A DNA stretch of 64,000 bases, from positions 1 through 64,000 of the forward strand of contig JBOGCF010000026.1 in NCBI GenBank assembly GCA_051656605.1, written 5' to 3'. A program made the translations under genes and the position numbers. The DNA is from UBA12018 sp051656605 (GTDB taxonomy: Bacteria; Bacteroidota; Bacteroidia; Bacteroidales; CAMTPD01). The notes under the pieces are model-generated. The model was not told where the DNA came from. It ran no database searches and saw nothing but the letters and a program-made list of their open reading frames with translations. Below, in pieces: positions 17,972 to 26,016 of this stretch (its first letter is position 1; each line of letters opens with the position of its first letter).

Positions 17972-18346
17972 ATGGAAAAACTAACAGCAGTAGAAGAGGA
18001 AGCTATGCTTATCGTATGGCGCCTCGGCGGGGGAGTTACCAAAGACTTCCTCAATGAATATCCCGAGCCGAAGCCACCGTATACCACATTGGCCTCGGTG
18101 ATGAAAAATTTAGAACGTAAAGGGTTCTTGCAAACCAAGCGATATGGGCCCACGTACTATTATTTCCCTCTTATCGACGAGCAGGAATATAAACGCAGTT
18201 CCCTTTCGGGGTTTGTAAAAAGATATTTCGCCGACTCGTACAAGTCCATGATATCTTTCTTTGTGAAAGACGACAACATCTCAACCGAAGAGTTGAAAGA
18301 GATTCTCTCTCACATAGAAGAGGAACAAGAAAACAACACGCATTAA
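17972..18346 (+). CDS. BlaI/MecI-family transcriptional repressor (copy 1)
   Basis: A 124-residue winged-helix repressor. The N-terminal helix KLTAVEEEAMLIVWRLGGG and the recognition region PPYTTLASVMKNLERKGFL (about residues 35-53) are typical of BlaI/MecI, as is the C-terminal dimerisation part. In classic systems such a repressor is cleaved after its M56 partner senses a signal such as a beta-lactam. Here the partner gene begins 11 bp downstream. No beta-lactamase lies nearby, so the regulon is unknown. It is closely similar to the second copy at 19950-20315. Confidence 0.9.
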   Translation: MEKLTAVEEEAMLIVWRLGGGVTKDFLNEYPEPKPPYTTLASVMKNLERKGFLQTKRYGPTYYYFPLIDEQEYKRSSLSGFVKRYFADSYKSMISFFVKDDNISTEELKEILSHIEEEQENNTH

Positions 18347-18357
18347 TCGAAACGATT

Positions 18358-19770
18358 ATGAATATCGATCTTCTATACTTACTCAAAGTGAACGTGGCTT
18401 TGACTAGTTTCTATCTCGTATATAAACTGTTTTTTGGCAAAGACACCTTTTTCAAATTTCGCAGGGTAATGTTGCTCGCTGGTATTGCATTCGCATTTGT
18501 GTATCCGTTTATAGAGCTCAACAACTGGGTGGCAGAGCAGCGAATTTTTACCGGAGCGGCAGTTTACTACAGCGAGCTGAAAGAGTTTGTGGTAACGGCA
18601 GCTGAAGGAAATCAAAGTAACATGCCTCAGATGACCACCTACGCAGCAGGTCTTTATTTAATGATCAGTTTATTCTTTGCCGTTTTGTTTCTACTCAAGT
18701 GCAAAACGCTGGCGCAGATAAAACTGTCGAGTAGCAAGATCAGTCACCAGGGCACAACAATGTATCTACCCCGCAAAGAGATGGCGCCATTTTCTTTTTT
18801 CGGATGGATCTTTTTAAACCCCGACATGTATTCGGATAGTGAACTCAAAGAAATCATCAAGCACGAGTCTACTCACTGCAGAGAGTGGCACAGTTTTGAT
18901 CTTCTGGTCGCAGAATTGGTAAAAATAGCTTGTTGGATCAACCCGATAGCATGGTTACTCAAACGCGAAATCGAACAAAACCTCGAGTACATAGCCGACC
19001 GCTCGGTCGTGGCATCGGGAGTAGATAAGCGATCTTACCAATACCATCTCGTCGAGGTAGCATGCGGAGTTCCGCTTACTACCCTGAATACCGGATTTAA
19101 TTATTGCAACTTAAAAAATCGAATCATTATGTTGAATCAAAAGAGATCAAAGAATATATCAGGAGCAAAATATGCACTGTTTATCCCATTGTGTTTGTCA
19201 TTTATCGCAGTGAACAACCTAGAAGCGGTAACCCGCATCGCGACGTCCGTAGTTACAGAAATCAAGGAAGCTCCCGAGATGAAGCCATTTCAGGACTTGA
19301 CGGCCGCAGTGTTCCCAACCACAGTAAAGACAACCCGCGAAGCCGTTGAGGTGAGTCCGGTTATGCAAGACCAGAATAAAAAGCAAGAACCTCAAGACGA
19401 AGCTTTGGGTGAAGTCTTTGTAACGGTAGAAGATATGCCTGAGTTTCCGGGAGGACCAGGGGAGTTGATGAAATTTATTGCGAGTCATGTTAAATATCCG
19501 GTTGTAGCACAGCAAAATGGAATTCAAGGCCGCGTTGTGGTCGCGTTTATTGTAAACAAAGAAGGCAAAGTAGTGAAACCTGAAGTAGTGAAAGGGGTAG
19601 ACCCTTCATTGGATAATGAAGCGATACGTGTGGTAAGCAGCATGCCAAAATGGAAGCCGGGTTCACAACGTGGAGTACCTGTAAACGTAAAATATACAGT
19701 TCCCGTACAATTTAAATTGCAAGGGGATGCAAAAGCAGACTCCGTAAAGACCGTTAAACCGATTAAATAA
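18358..19770 (+). CDS. BlaR1-like M56 metallopeptidase with C-terminal TonB domain (copy 1)
   Basis: A 470-residue membrane protein. About four N-terminal helices carry the M56 zinc motif HESTH (residues 169-173) on a cytoplasmic loop, and the downstream EYIAD supplies the third ligand. After the last helix (about 283-300) comes a Pro/Glu-rich linker, and then a TonB C-terminal domain (about 355-460, VEDMPEFPGG to KYTVPVQF). The penicillin-binding sensor domain of BlaR1 is absent. The family is thought to cleave the BlaI repressor; the TonB domain suggests contact with periplasmic or outer-membrane components. It pairs with the repressor 11 bp upstream. Confidence 0.88.
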   Translation: MNIDLLYLLKVNVALTSFYLVYKLFFGKDTFFKFRRVMLLAGIAFAFVYPFIELNNWVAEQRIFTGAAVYYSELKEFVVTAAEGNQSNMPQMTTYAAGLYLMISLFFAVLFLLKCKTLAQIKLSSSKISHQGTTMYLPRKEMAPFSFFGWIFLNPDMYSDSELKEIIKHESTHCREWHSFDLLVAELVKIACWINPIAWLLKREIEQNLEYIADRSVVASGVDKRSYQYHLVEVACGVPLTTLNTGFNYCNLKNRIIMLNQKRSKNISGAKYALFIPLCLSFIAVNNLEAVTRIATSVVTEIKEAPEMKPFQDLTAAVFPTTVKTTREAVEVSPVMQDQNKKQEPQDEALGEVFVTVEDMPEFPGGPGELMKFIASHVKYPVVAQQNGIQGRVVVAFIVNKEGKVVKPEVVKGVDPSLDNEAIRVVSSMPKWKPGSQRGVPVNVKYTVPVQFKLQGDAKADSVKTVKPIK

Positions 19771-19811
19771 AAGCTAGGCTATTTACCGAAAAGGTACAAG
19801 CCAGAAAACAA

Positions 19812-19856
19812 AATGCAGTTGACGGATAGTGGAATACGCTATTTGTTAACTGCATT
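19812..19856 (+). terminator. Hairpin between the two BlaI/M56 cassettes
   Basis: AATGCAGTT (19812-19820) pairs with AACTGCATT (19848-19856), with a smaller inner ATAG/CTAT stem. There is no T-run, so termination would be weak or the element may mark an RNA end. Confidence 0.4.
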
Positions 19857-19892
19857 ACCGCATTCTTTGTTAACAATATTTATTGAATAAAA

Positions 19893-19923
19893 TTTGCGTA
19901 GATACGAGGGTTACGTAAGTTTG
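19893..19923 (+). promoter_or_regulatory. Promoter of second BlaI cassette with internal candidate operator
   Basis: TTTG at 19893-19896 and TAAGTTTG at 19916-19923 with 19 bp between them match both elements. The spacer holds CGTA-GA-TACG and the ATACGA half-site (19902-19907) shared with the first cassette, which suggests shared repression. Confidence 0.6.
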
Positions 19924-19949
19924 TAAAACAGTCAAAATAAAACATAGTC

Positions 19950-20315
19950 ATGGAAAAACTAACATTTCAGGAAGAAGAAGCGATGCTTATTGTATGGAAA
20001 CTCGGAGAAGGGGTAATTAAAGATTTTCTACAACATTATCCGGATCCGAAGCCTCCTTATACAACCTTAGCATCTATCGTAAAGAACTTAGAGCGTAAAG
20101 GATATGTAAAAGCGAAGCGATATGGTAATACTTATTGCTATACACCGCTTATTGAGCAAGATGCTTACAAACGCAACTCGATGTCTAACTTTGTGAATAA
20201 GTACTTCGCAAATTCGTACAAGTCGATGGTGTCTTTCTTTGCAAAAGACGAGAAGATCTCTGCCGAAGAGTTGAAAGAGATTATGTCGATCATTGAGAAA
20301 GAGAACGAACAGTAA
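19950..20315 (+). CDS. BlaI/MecI-family transcriptional repressor (copy 2)
   Basis: A 121-residue winged-helix repressor, alignable end to end with copy 1: KLTFQEEEAMLIVWKLGEG versus KLTAVEEEAMLIVWRLGGG, and PPYTTLASIVKNLERKGYV in the recognition region. The high identity in the DNA-contacting part suggests both copies could bind the same operators and form mixed dimers. It has its own consensus promoter and is followed after 17 bp by its M56-TonB partner. Confidence 0.9.
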   Translation: MEKLTFQEEEAMLIVWKLGEGVIKDFLQHYPDPKPPYTTLASIVKNLERKGYVKAKRYGNTYCYTPLIEQDAYKRNSMSNFVNKYFANSYKSMVSFFAKDEKISAEELKEIMSIIEKENEQ

Positions 20316-20332
20316 TATAAAGGCTCTCTATT

Positions 20333-21697
20333 ATGAATTTAGATCTTGTATACTTTTTCAAGGCGAATATTGCTTTGGCCTGCTTTTATATAATGTATAA
20401 ACTGTGTTTCAGTAACGATACATTCTTTCATATCAGACGTACCGTGTTGATATCGGGCATTCTTTTTGCTTTTGCATATCCTTTTATCGTTTTTCATAGT
20501 TGGGTAAAAGAGCAAAAGATTCTTTCAAATGCGGCAGACTATTATGTCGAATTGAAGGAACTGGTTGTAACGTCGACCCAAGCAGATCCGCTTTCATTTC
20601 AAAGTATACAAGGCTATCTATTCTACGTTTATCTCGGCATTTCGTTGTTGTTGGTTGCAAATTTTCTGATCAAGCTCTGCATGCTGTTGCGTATCAGGTT
20701 GGCAAGTCAACGCACGCAATATCGCGGAACCACATTGTATGTTCCGCGTGGCGAGATGGCGCCATTCTCTTTCTTCAATTGGATCTTTGTAGATCCGGCA
20801 CGCTTTTCGGAAAGTGAAATCAGTGAAGTGGTGCTGCATGAACAAACGCATAGCAAGGGCGGACATAGTTTCGACTTATTGATATTAGAGGTGGTCAAGA
20901 TCTTATGCTGGGTAAATCCGTTTGTATGGCTTTTGTCGAGAGAGGTAGAACAAAACCTCGAATACATTGCCGACAATGCAGTTGTTTCGTCGGGCATTGA
21001 TGCAAAAGCATATCAATATCATTTGGTCGAAGTGGCCAGCAATACACCTATATCCGTATTGCATACCGGCTTCAACTATTATAACTTAAAGAAGCGCATC
21101 CTTGTGCTGAATCAAAAACGATCTAAGCGTATCACGTGTGCAAAATACGCATTACTCGTTCCTGTGTGCGTGTTATTTATCGCCACAAATAGCATAGAGA
21201 CTGTAACCAAGCTAGCCAACTCGATGGTGTCGGAAATCAAAGAGATCCCGGCGCAGTTAGCAGCAGCTCAACATTTGCCACAAGTGACTTTGCCTCAATT
21301 TATGCAAAAAGACAAATCCGAACAACCGGTATCTCTGGTTGTAGAGAAGCCGAAAGCAAAGCCGCTAGATCCGAATGAAGAGATTTTTGTTACCGTAGAA
21401 GACATGCCGGAGTTTCCGGGCGGACAACGTAACCTAATGAGCTTTATCGGCAGAAACGTTAAGTATCCGGTTGTAGCACAAGAGAACGGAATACAAGGAC
21501 GCGTAGTAGTTCAGTTCGTAATCAATAAAGACGGACAAGTAGCCGATGCAACCGTTGTAAGAGGAGTAGACCCCTCTCTAGACAAAGAGGCGCTACGCGT
21601 GATTAATGCTATGCCTAACTGGAAACCCGGTTCACAGCGAGGTAATCCCGTAAACGTAAAATACACGGTGCCGGTACAATTCAGACTACAAATGTAA
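20333..21697 (+). CDS. BlaR1-like M56 metallopeptidase with C-terminal TonB domain (copy 2)
   Basis: A 454-residue paralogue of the protein at 18358-19770, with the same plan: N-terminal helices, zinc motif HEQTH at residues 169-173 (the same position as in copy 1), EYIAD, a last helix near 280, a linker, and a TonB domain (VEDMPEFPGG to KYTVPVQF). The linker (about 300-350) is the most divergent part. Identical spacing of motifs indicates tandem duplication of the whole two-gene unit. The signal and the target genes are unknown. Confidence 0.88.
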   Translation: MNLDLVYFFKANIALACFYIMYKLCFSNDTFFHIRRTVLISGILFAFAYPFIVFHSWVKEQKILSNAADYYVELKELVVTSTQADPLSFQSIQGYLFYVYLGISLLLVANFLIKLCMLLRIRLASQRTQYRGTTLYVPRGEMAPFSFFNWIFVDPARFSESEISEVVLHEQTHSKGGHSFDLLILEVVKILCWVNPFVWLLSREVEQNLEYIADNAVVSSGIDAKAYQYHLVEVASNTPISVLHTGFNYYNLKKRILVLNQKRSKRITCAKYALLVPVCVLFIATNSIETVTKLANSMVSEIKEIPAQLAAAQHLPQVTLPQFMQKDKSEQPVSLVVEKPKAKPLDPNEEIFVTVEDMPEFPGGQRNLMSFIGRNVKYPVVAQENGIQGRVVVQFVINKDGQVADATVVRGVDPSLDKEALRVINAMPNWKPGSQRGNPVNVKYTVPVQFRLQM

Positions 21698-21732
21698 CAC
21701 ACAAAACAAGTATACATGGTATCCATGTTGAG

Positions 21733-21766
21733 GCGGATAGGAGGTTTACTCTTATCCGCTTTTTAT
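21733..21766 (+). terminator. Terminator of second BlaI/M56 cassette
   Basis: GCGGATA (21733-21739) pairs with TATCCGC (21753-21759) and is followed by a T-rich tract. Confidence 0.7.
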
Positions 21767-21769
21767 TTG

Positions 21770-22616
21770 TGGCACGGTGAAATACAATAAGCCGCTTTCG
21801 GGCGAAAAGGAAATCGGGTTTCGAGCATGCCAAAACAAGGTTGTTTCGATGATTTTAGCTCCTAGATTGCAGAACTCCGGTGTTTTTTCACCTTCGGAAA
21901 ACGGCCTTTCCGCATTCCTCAAATCTCCCTTTTACGAGTCTCTTCCCTCTTTTGCGCGGCATCATCGCTTCGTACAGGTGGTTTTGAGGTATAAAAACGC
22001 CAAAAAGCATGCAAGGTTCTTGCAAAAAGGTCGTTTGGTTCTTATGAAAACGTTATTTGGTTCTCATAAGAACGTCGTTACGTTTTCGTGGAGGGTGTAA
22101 ATTGTCTTCGAGGAAAACAAAAATAGTCTTCGCGGACATTTCCAGAACTCTTCGTGGTGAATCAATTTACTCACCGTGAATACTTTTCTCACTCACTGCG
22201 GTGACTGAATGTACGCACCATGCGTGCCGAGAAAGGTATGTGTGATCAATAAGGCACGTTGTTTCGTTTTGGCTGTGCTCACTGTCCCGATACCCTGGAT
22301 GCTCAGACCAAAGCCACTGAGAGAGAGTTTGCCAAATCAAAAGGAAAGAGCAAGTACCCGATTTGTAAGATAATGAAAGCAGGTTTCGAATGTCGTTATA
22401 GGCAACGTTCGGTATCGGTTATCGCATAGCCTAAAATTGCGGCAATACGTTAGATTTAAAACGATTCGATTTTTGGGTCATCTAGCGAAAAAATGCCCTT
22501 TTCGGTGATGAAAAGCGTCTTTTGCCGTTTGATTCCTTTTCGGGCAAAATAATTGGTTTTTTACAATAAGGTGCGGCCAGGCAAGATCGGAAATGAAACG
22601 ATGAGGGTATAAACGC
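21770..22616. other. Gene-poor, degenerate-looking region
   Basis: About 850 bp with no convincing gene. A 107-codon frame at 21777-22100 has no recognisable features and unlikely composition. An inverted repeat GTTCTTATGA/TCATAAGAAC lies at 22038-22047/22064-22073, and short CTTCGnGG-type repeats recur around 22110-22165. A possible gene remnant lies at 22220-22429. Confidence 0.5.
22220..22429 (+). pseudogene. Possible remnant of a small cysteine-containing protein gene
   Basis: The frame from the ATG at 22220 reads MRAEKGMCDQ, then a TAA stop (22250-22252). It then stays open for 58 codons, with FGCAHCPDTLDAQ, CKIMKAGFECRY and a TAG at 22427. The CxxC pair and the balanced composition look more protein-like than the flanks. 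I do not recognise the family. It could be a gene broken by one stop codon, or chance. Confidence 0.25.
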
Positions 22617-22653
22617 AAAAGAGGGTAACAGGCATCACGCCTCCCCCTCTTTT
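22617..22653. terminator. Terminator at end of the phosphonate/ETF operon
   Basis: AAAAGAGGG (22617-22625) pairs with CCCTCTTTT, around an inner AGGC/GCCT stem. It has an A-run on the left and a T-run on the right, so it works in both directions. It is about 60 bp past the etfA stop. Confidence 0.8.
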
Positions 22654-22711
22654 TATTTTCGACTTTTGAAAAACTTCCTACTCGAGGAATCTCTGTATAA
22701 TCAAAGAGCTA

Positions 22712-23908
22712 TTAAACGTTTGCTCCTAAAATCTGTATCAATTCAGGCACAATCTCTTGTGCGTTGCCCACGATGCCGTAATGTGCCATCTCGAAGATCG
22801 GCGCGTCGGGGTCGTTGTTGATCGCTATCACCGTCTCCACATGATTCATGCCCGACGTGTGTTGTATCTGTCCGCTGATGCCGCAGGCAATATACAAGCG
22901 CGGTGAAACACTTTTGCCCGTTTGGCCTACCTGCCGATCTACCGATATCCAGCCCGCTTCTACGGCAGCGCGCGAACCGGCCACCATTCCGCCGAGCAAA
23001 CCGGCTAGTCGTTCCAGGTTTCCAACGTGCTCTTTGCCTTGTATGCCTTTGCCGGCCGCGATCAATACGTCGGCATCTTCGATACGTTGCTTCGGTGTGG
23101 TGTCGGCATGCTCTTCGAGCAAGGTAACGCCATCGTTGAGCAGAGCCGTGTCAAACGCATGTTCGATGAGCAGACCTTTACGGTTGAAGTCGGGCGTTTG
23201 CGCTTGCATCACGCCCGGACGCACCGAAGCCATCTGCGGACGGTGATGAGGCGTTTCGATCGTAGCCAGCAAGTTGCCACCGAAAGCGGGACGTTGCTGA
23301 AGCAAGTTGCCCGTTGCGTTGTCGATACGAAGCTCGGTACAGTCGGCCGTAAGACCGGTTTGCAATCGCGCCGCCGCACGTGCCGAAACTCCGCGTCCAA
23401 AGGCTGTAGCACCAATCAAGATAACCGACGGTTTGTAGCATTGCGCCAAATCGGCCAATACCTCGGCATGTCTGTTTTCGAGCATTGCGTCGAGTCCGTC
23501 ATGGTTGGCGTGGTAGATTTGATCCGCACCGGAAGCAATCAGCTCGTTGCGTATCGCGTCGCTACAGGTACCAAGCACCACGGCCGATACGATCTCGTTA
23601 TTTTGTTGTACCAATTCGCAGGCCTTGCCCAGCAGTTGTAGCGTAACGGGATTTACGGCACCGTTGTTGAGTTCGCACAGTACCCAAATGCCGGCAAACT
23701 GTGACAAGTCGTCTGCCGCTGCGTTGGCGGTTTCGATCGTGATTGCTTCTGTAGGACATTCCGAGACGCAAGCGTTGCAAAGCTGGCAGGCATCTGCGTC
23801 TACTTCGGGGTATTCGCCCATCGAAAGGGCATTGTAACTACAAGCCCCTACGCATGCTTCGCATTGGATGCACGCGGTTGTATCTATATGTAACGGATGA
23901 ACTTTCAT
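22712..23908 (-). CDS. etfA: Electron transfer flavoprotein alpha subunit with two N-terminal [4Fe-4S] clusters
   Basis: A 398-residue fusion. Residues 1-60 are a bacterial-type ferredoxin with two complete CxxCxxCxxxC sets (Cys13, 16, 19, 23 and Cys41, 44, 47, 51, the latter followed by Pro). The rest is EtfA, with the FAD-binding C-terminal region (VSPRLYIACGISGQIQHTSG and AINNDPDAPIFEMAHYGIVG). It would receive electrons from a flavoprotein dehydrogenase through its FAD and could relay them through the clusters. Ferredoxin-fused EtfA is known from anaerobes that use electron-bifurcating ETFs. It begins 1 bp after etfB and ends the operon. The base composition is clearly more GC-rich than in most genes of the window. 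Confidence 0.9.
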   Translation of the reverse strand: MKVHPLHIDTTACIQCEACVGACSYNALSMGEYPEVDADACQLCNACVSECPTEAITIETANAAADDLSQFAGIWVLCELNNGAVNPVTLQLLGKACELVQQNNEIVSAVVLGTCSDAIRNELIASGADQIYHANHDGLDAMLENRHAEVLADLAQCYKPSVILIGATAFGRGVSARAAARLQTGLTADCTELRIDNATGNLLQQRPAFGGNLLATIETPHHRPQMASVRPGVMQAQTPDFNRKGLLIEHAFDTALLNDGVTLLEEHADTTPKQRIEDADVLIAAGKGIQGKEHVGNLERLAGLLGGMVAGSRAAVEAGWISVDRQVGQTGKSVSPRLYIACGISGQIQHTSGMNHVETVIAINNDPDAPIFEMAHYGIVGNAQEIVPELIQILGANV

Positions 23909-23909
23909 A

Positions 23910-24680
23910 TCAAACGGTTTCCAAGGTTTTGATCAATGTGGCGAGATCTTGTACGGTTTCAAACATGCGCACGCTGCCTGCTCGTTCGGGCACACCGGTG
24001 CGTACCACGCGGGTAGGTGAGCCAGCCAGTCCGATTTGGTCGGGATTCACTTGCAGGTCGGCCAGTCCCCAACGGATCAGCGGCTTGGTTTGCGCTGCCT
24101 CCCACCGGCGAATGGTAGGATGAGGAAGCTTGTTGGCTTCTTTGGTTACGGTAACAGCGCACGGAAGCGTAACGCGAAGCTTTTGCACACCACGGTCGGT
24201 CCGTTTTTCCAGTGTAATGTCTTTGTTGCTAAGTTCGCAAATGCGTACCAGATCGGTAAGCTGCGGCAGGTTGAGTTGTGCCGCTACACCCGGCCCCACC
24301 TGTGCCGTGTCGCCATCAATCGCTTGCTTGCCAAAGAGCAAAACGTCGCCCTTGCCCAGTTTGCGCACGGCGGCGGCCAATATCGCGCTTGTACTCCATG
24401 TATCGCTTCCTGCAAAGGCGCGATCGGAAAGCAATACAGCTTCGTCGGCTCCGAATACCATGGCTTCGCGCAGCGCGGCTTCGGCTTGCGGCGGTCCCAT
24501 GGATACAACGGTGATGGTGCCGCCGGTTTGTGTTTTCATTTCTACCGCCGCTTGCAGTGCGTGCAAGTCATACGGATTTACTTGTGCCTTTGCGCCGGCA
24601 CGTACCAGCGTATTGGTTTCCGGATCGATGTATATATTGGTTGAGGCGGGAACCTGCTTGATAAAAACGATATATTCCAA
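23910..24680 (-). CDS. etfB: Electron transfer flavoprotein beta subunit
   Basis: A 256-residue EtfB/FixA protein that forms the heterodimer with EtfA. The N-terminus EYIVFIKQVPAST and the nucleotide-binding segment GKQAIDGDTAQVGPG (residues 117-131) are intact. The DGDTAQVGP form is typical of the clostridial, often bifurcating, ETFs; mitochondrial-type ETFs have a different sequence here. The start codon is TTG at 24680: an in-frame TAA lies just upstream and no ATG or GTG is available before the conserved start. The 102-bp gap to the oxidoreductase gene holds a hairpin. GC-rich like etfA. Confidence 0.9.
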   Translation of the reverse strand: MEYIVFIKQVPASTNIYIDPETNTLVRAGAKAQVNPYDLHALQAAVEMKTQTGGTITVVSMGPPQAEAALREAMVFGADEAVLLSDRAFAGSDTWSTSAILAAAVRKLGKGDVLLFGKQAIDGDTAQVGPGVAAQLNLPQLTDLVRICELSNKDITLEKRTDRGVQKLRVTLPCAVTVTKEANKLPHPTIRRWEAAQTKPLIRWGLADLQVNPDQIGLAGSPTRVVRTGVPERAGSVRMFETVQDLATLIKTLETV

Positions 24681-24701
24681 AACGATACTCTTTTATCGGG
24701 A

Positions 24702-24739
24702 AAACTTCTTTCGGCTTCATAACGAAGGAGGAGAAGTTT
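24702..24739 (-). other. Hairpin inside the operon, before etfB
   Basis: AAACTTCT (24702-24709) pairs with AGAAGTTT (24732-24739), and an inner CTTC/GAAG stem tightens the loop. There is no T-run, so it probably marks an RNA processing or stability site between the oxidoreductase and the ETF genes and not an end of transcription. Confidence 0.4.
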
Positions 24740-24782
24740 CGGTTGTGTTAAGTTCTATTACTCTCTGTAGCGCGTTGCGTGA

Positions 24783-26012
24783 TCAGCCGCCCTTTTTGTT
24801 GGAACGTGCATCGGCACAACTCTTTTGAAAGGCAGGGTCGAACGGATTGATCGCGCCGAAACGTTCGGGATCGAACGGTGCCGCGTTTACAAACGTTTCT
24901 TCGCCGGTAACGATTTCAGACAAGAGTCTGCCCATTCCTCCGCCTGCGGCAACTCCGCCACCGCAACAGCCCGAGGAGGTATAAAAGCCCTCCATGGATG
25001 AAACGCCACCTATGATGAAGTTGGCATCGGGTACGTAGCACGACGGACCTGCCATGTAGTGCGCGATGCCCAGGTCGCGAAACTGCGGAAAGAAAGCCTC
25101 AAAGAGGGAAGCACTTTGCGAAAGCGTAGACCAGCCGTTGTCGGGAGTGAAGTCGACGTGCTCGATGTTTGTTTTCATCTCTTTGGGATCGTACGAAACG
25201 CATTCGGGTTCGCGGATGCCCACGATCAGTGCCCCAACATCGGGACGAGTAAAGGCGCGTGCGTCGGGCAATACGGCAAACGGCTGATTGGCCGGGAAAA
25301 GTGTCGGGTTTACTTCCGTGATCCAGAAGTGACTGCGCACAGGTGTGTGCGGCAAGCCGATGCCCAACGGGAAAGAAAGCAGGTTTGACCATGCTCCGGC
25401 AGCATCGATTACCACGGGCGCGTGTATTTCGTCGTTGTTGCTCAGGCGCACACCCGTAACGCGTTGGTTGCTGTGCAAGATGGTGCTTACGCCGGTACGT
25501 GTGCGAACAATCACGCCTCGTTTTTTTGCGGCTTTCGCATAGCCGTTGCAAAGAAGCGCCGCGTCGATGAATGCGTCTGTAGGCATCCAAACGGCTTCGC
25601 GCACCGATGTGTTGTCGATCCAAGGGAGCATCTCCTTCACGGCTTTCGGTCCCACTATTTCAGCTTCGATGCCAAAACGTTGCGCCGCCATGAGGGTGTC
25701 TTCCAGCCCTTTCTTGCTCGCTTCGCTTGCAGAGATGGTAAGGCTTCCTACTTGTTGCAGGTCGAGCGATTCGTTTAGTTCGCTTTGGATCTCTTCAATG
25801 CAATCGTAGGTTTCCTGCACCAGCTCCATCAGTCCCGGTTTGGTGCGGGCCCGGGTGAGCAGGCATGCGGCGCGACTGGTTGCTTGTGAGGCAATGTCGT
25901 TTTGTTCGCAAAGAACGATTTTACCCGCCTTGCGCTTGGCAAGCTGGTAAGCAGCGGAGGTTCCGAGGAGTCCTCCGCCTATGATAATGATATCTGCTGT
26001 TTGTGTTGCCAT
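24783..26012 (-). CDS. FAD-dependent amine oxidoreductase (DAO family) of the phosphonate operon
   Basis: A 409-residue single-domain flavoenzyme of the D-amino-acid oxidase/sarcosine oxidase/glycine oxidase group. The dinucleotide fold IIIIGGGLLGTSAAYQLAK is at residues 8-26, VIDAAGAWSN is the second FAD motif, and an FAD-contacting GFYTSSGCCGGGVAAGGG lies near the C-terminus. Members oxidise secondary or primary amines to imines. It lies 4 bp after phnW and shortly before etfBA. I infer that it oxidises an aminophosphonate, perhaps N-methyl-2-aminoethylphosphonate, to phosphonoacetaldehyde and reduces the ETF. FAD enzymes with that chemistry (PbfD type) are known near phnW/phnX in other bacteria. 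The usual C-terminal HG of oxidases is replaced by CCGGG. Confidence 0.8.
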   Translation of the reverse strand: MATQTADIIIIGGGLLGTSAAYQLAKRKAGKIVLCEQNDIASQATSRAACLLTRARTKPGLMELVQETYDCIEEIQSELNESLDLQQVGSLTISASEASKKGLEDTLMAAQRFGIEAEIVGPKAVKEMLPWIDNTSVREAVWMPTDAFIDAALLCNGYAKAAKKRGVIVRTRTGVSTILHSNQRVTGVRLSNNDEIHAPVVIDAAGAWSNLLSFPLGIGLPHTPVRSHFWITEVNPTLFPANQPFAVLPDARAFTRPDVGALIVGIREPECVSYDPKEMKTNIEHVDFTPDNGWSTLSQSASLFEAFFPQFRDLGIAHYMAGPSCYVPDANFIIGGVSSMEGFYTSSGCCGGGVAAGGGMGRLLSEIVTGEETFVNAAPFDPERFGAINPFDPAFQKSCADARSNKKGG

Positions 26013-26016
26013 GGAA

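Noticed and set aside
17972..21697. Beta-lactam resistance operon
   Set aside because: No beta-lactamase or penicillin-binding protein gene is present, and the M56 proteins lack the penicillin sensor domain.
21777..22100. 107-codon plus-strand frame in the decayed region
   Set aside because: No motif, no promoter, and its 3' part is built over the GTTCTTATGA inverted repeat; probably chance.
23027..23641. 204-codon plus-strand frame opposite etfA
   Set aside because: Same cause: antisense of a well-conserved EtfA with no protein-like features.
24036..24828. Long plus-strand open frames of 202 and 232 codons opposite etfB
   Set aside because: They are antisense to a clear EtfB, lack family motifs, and result from the high GC content that removes stop codons.
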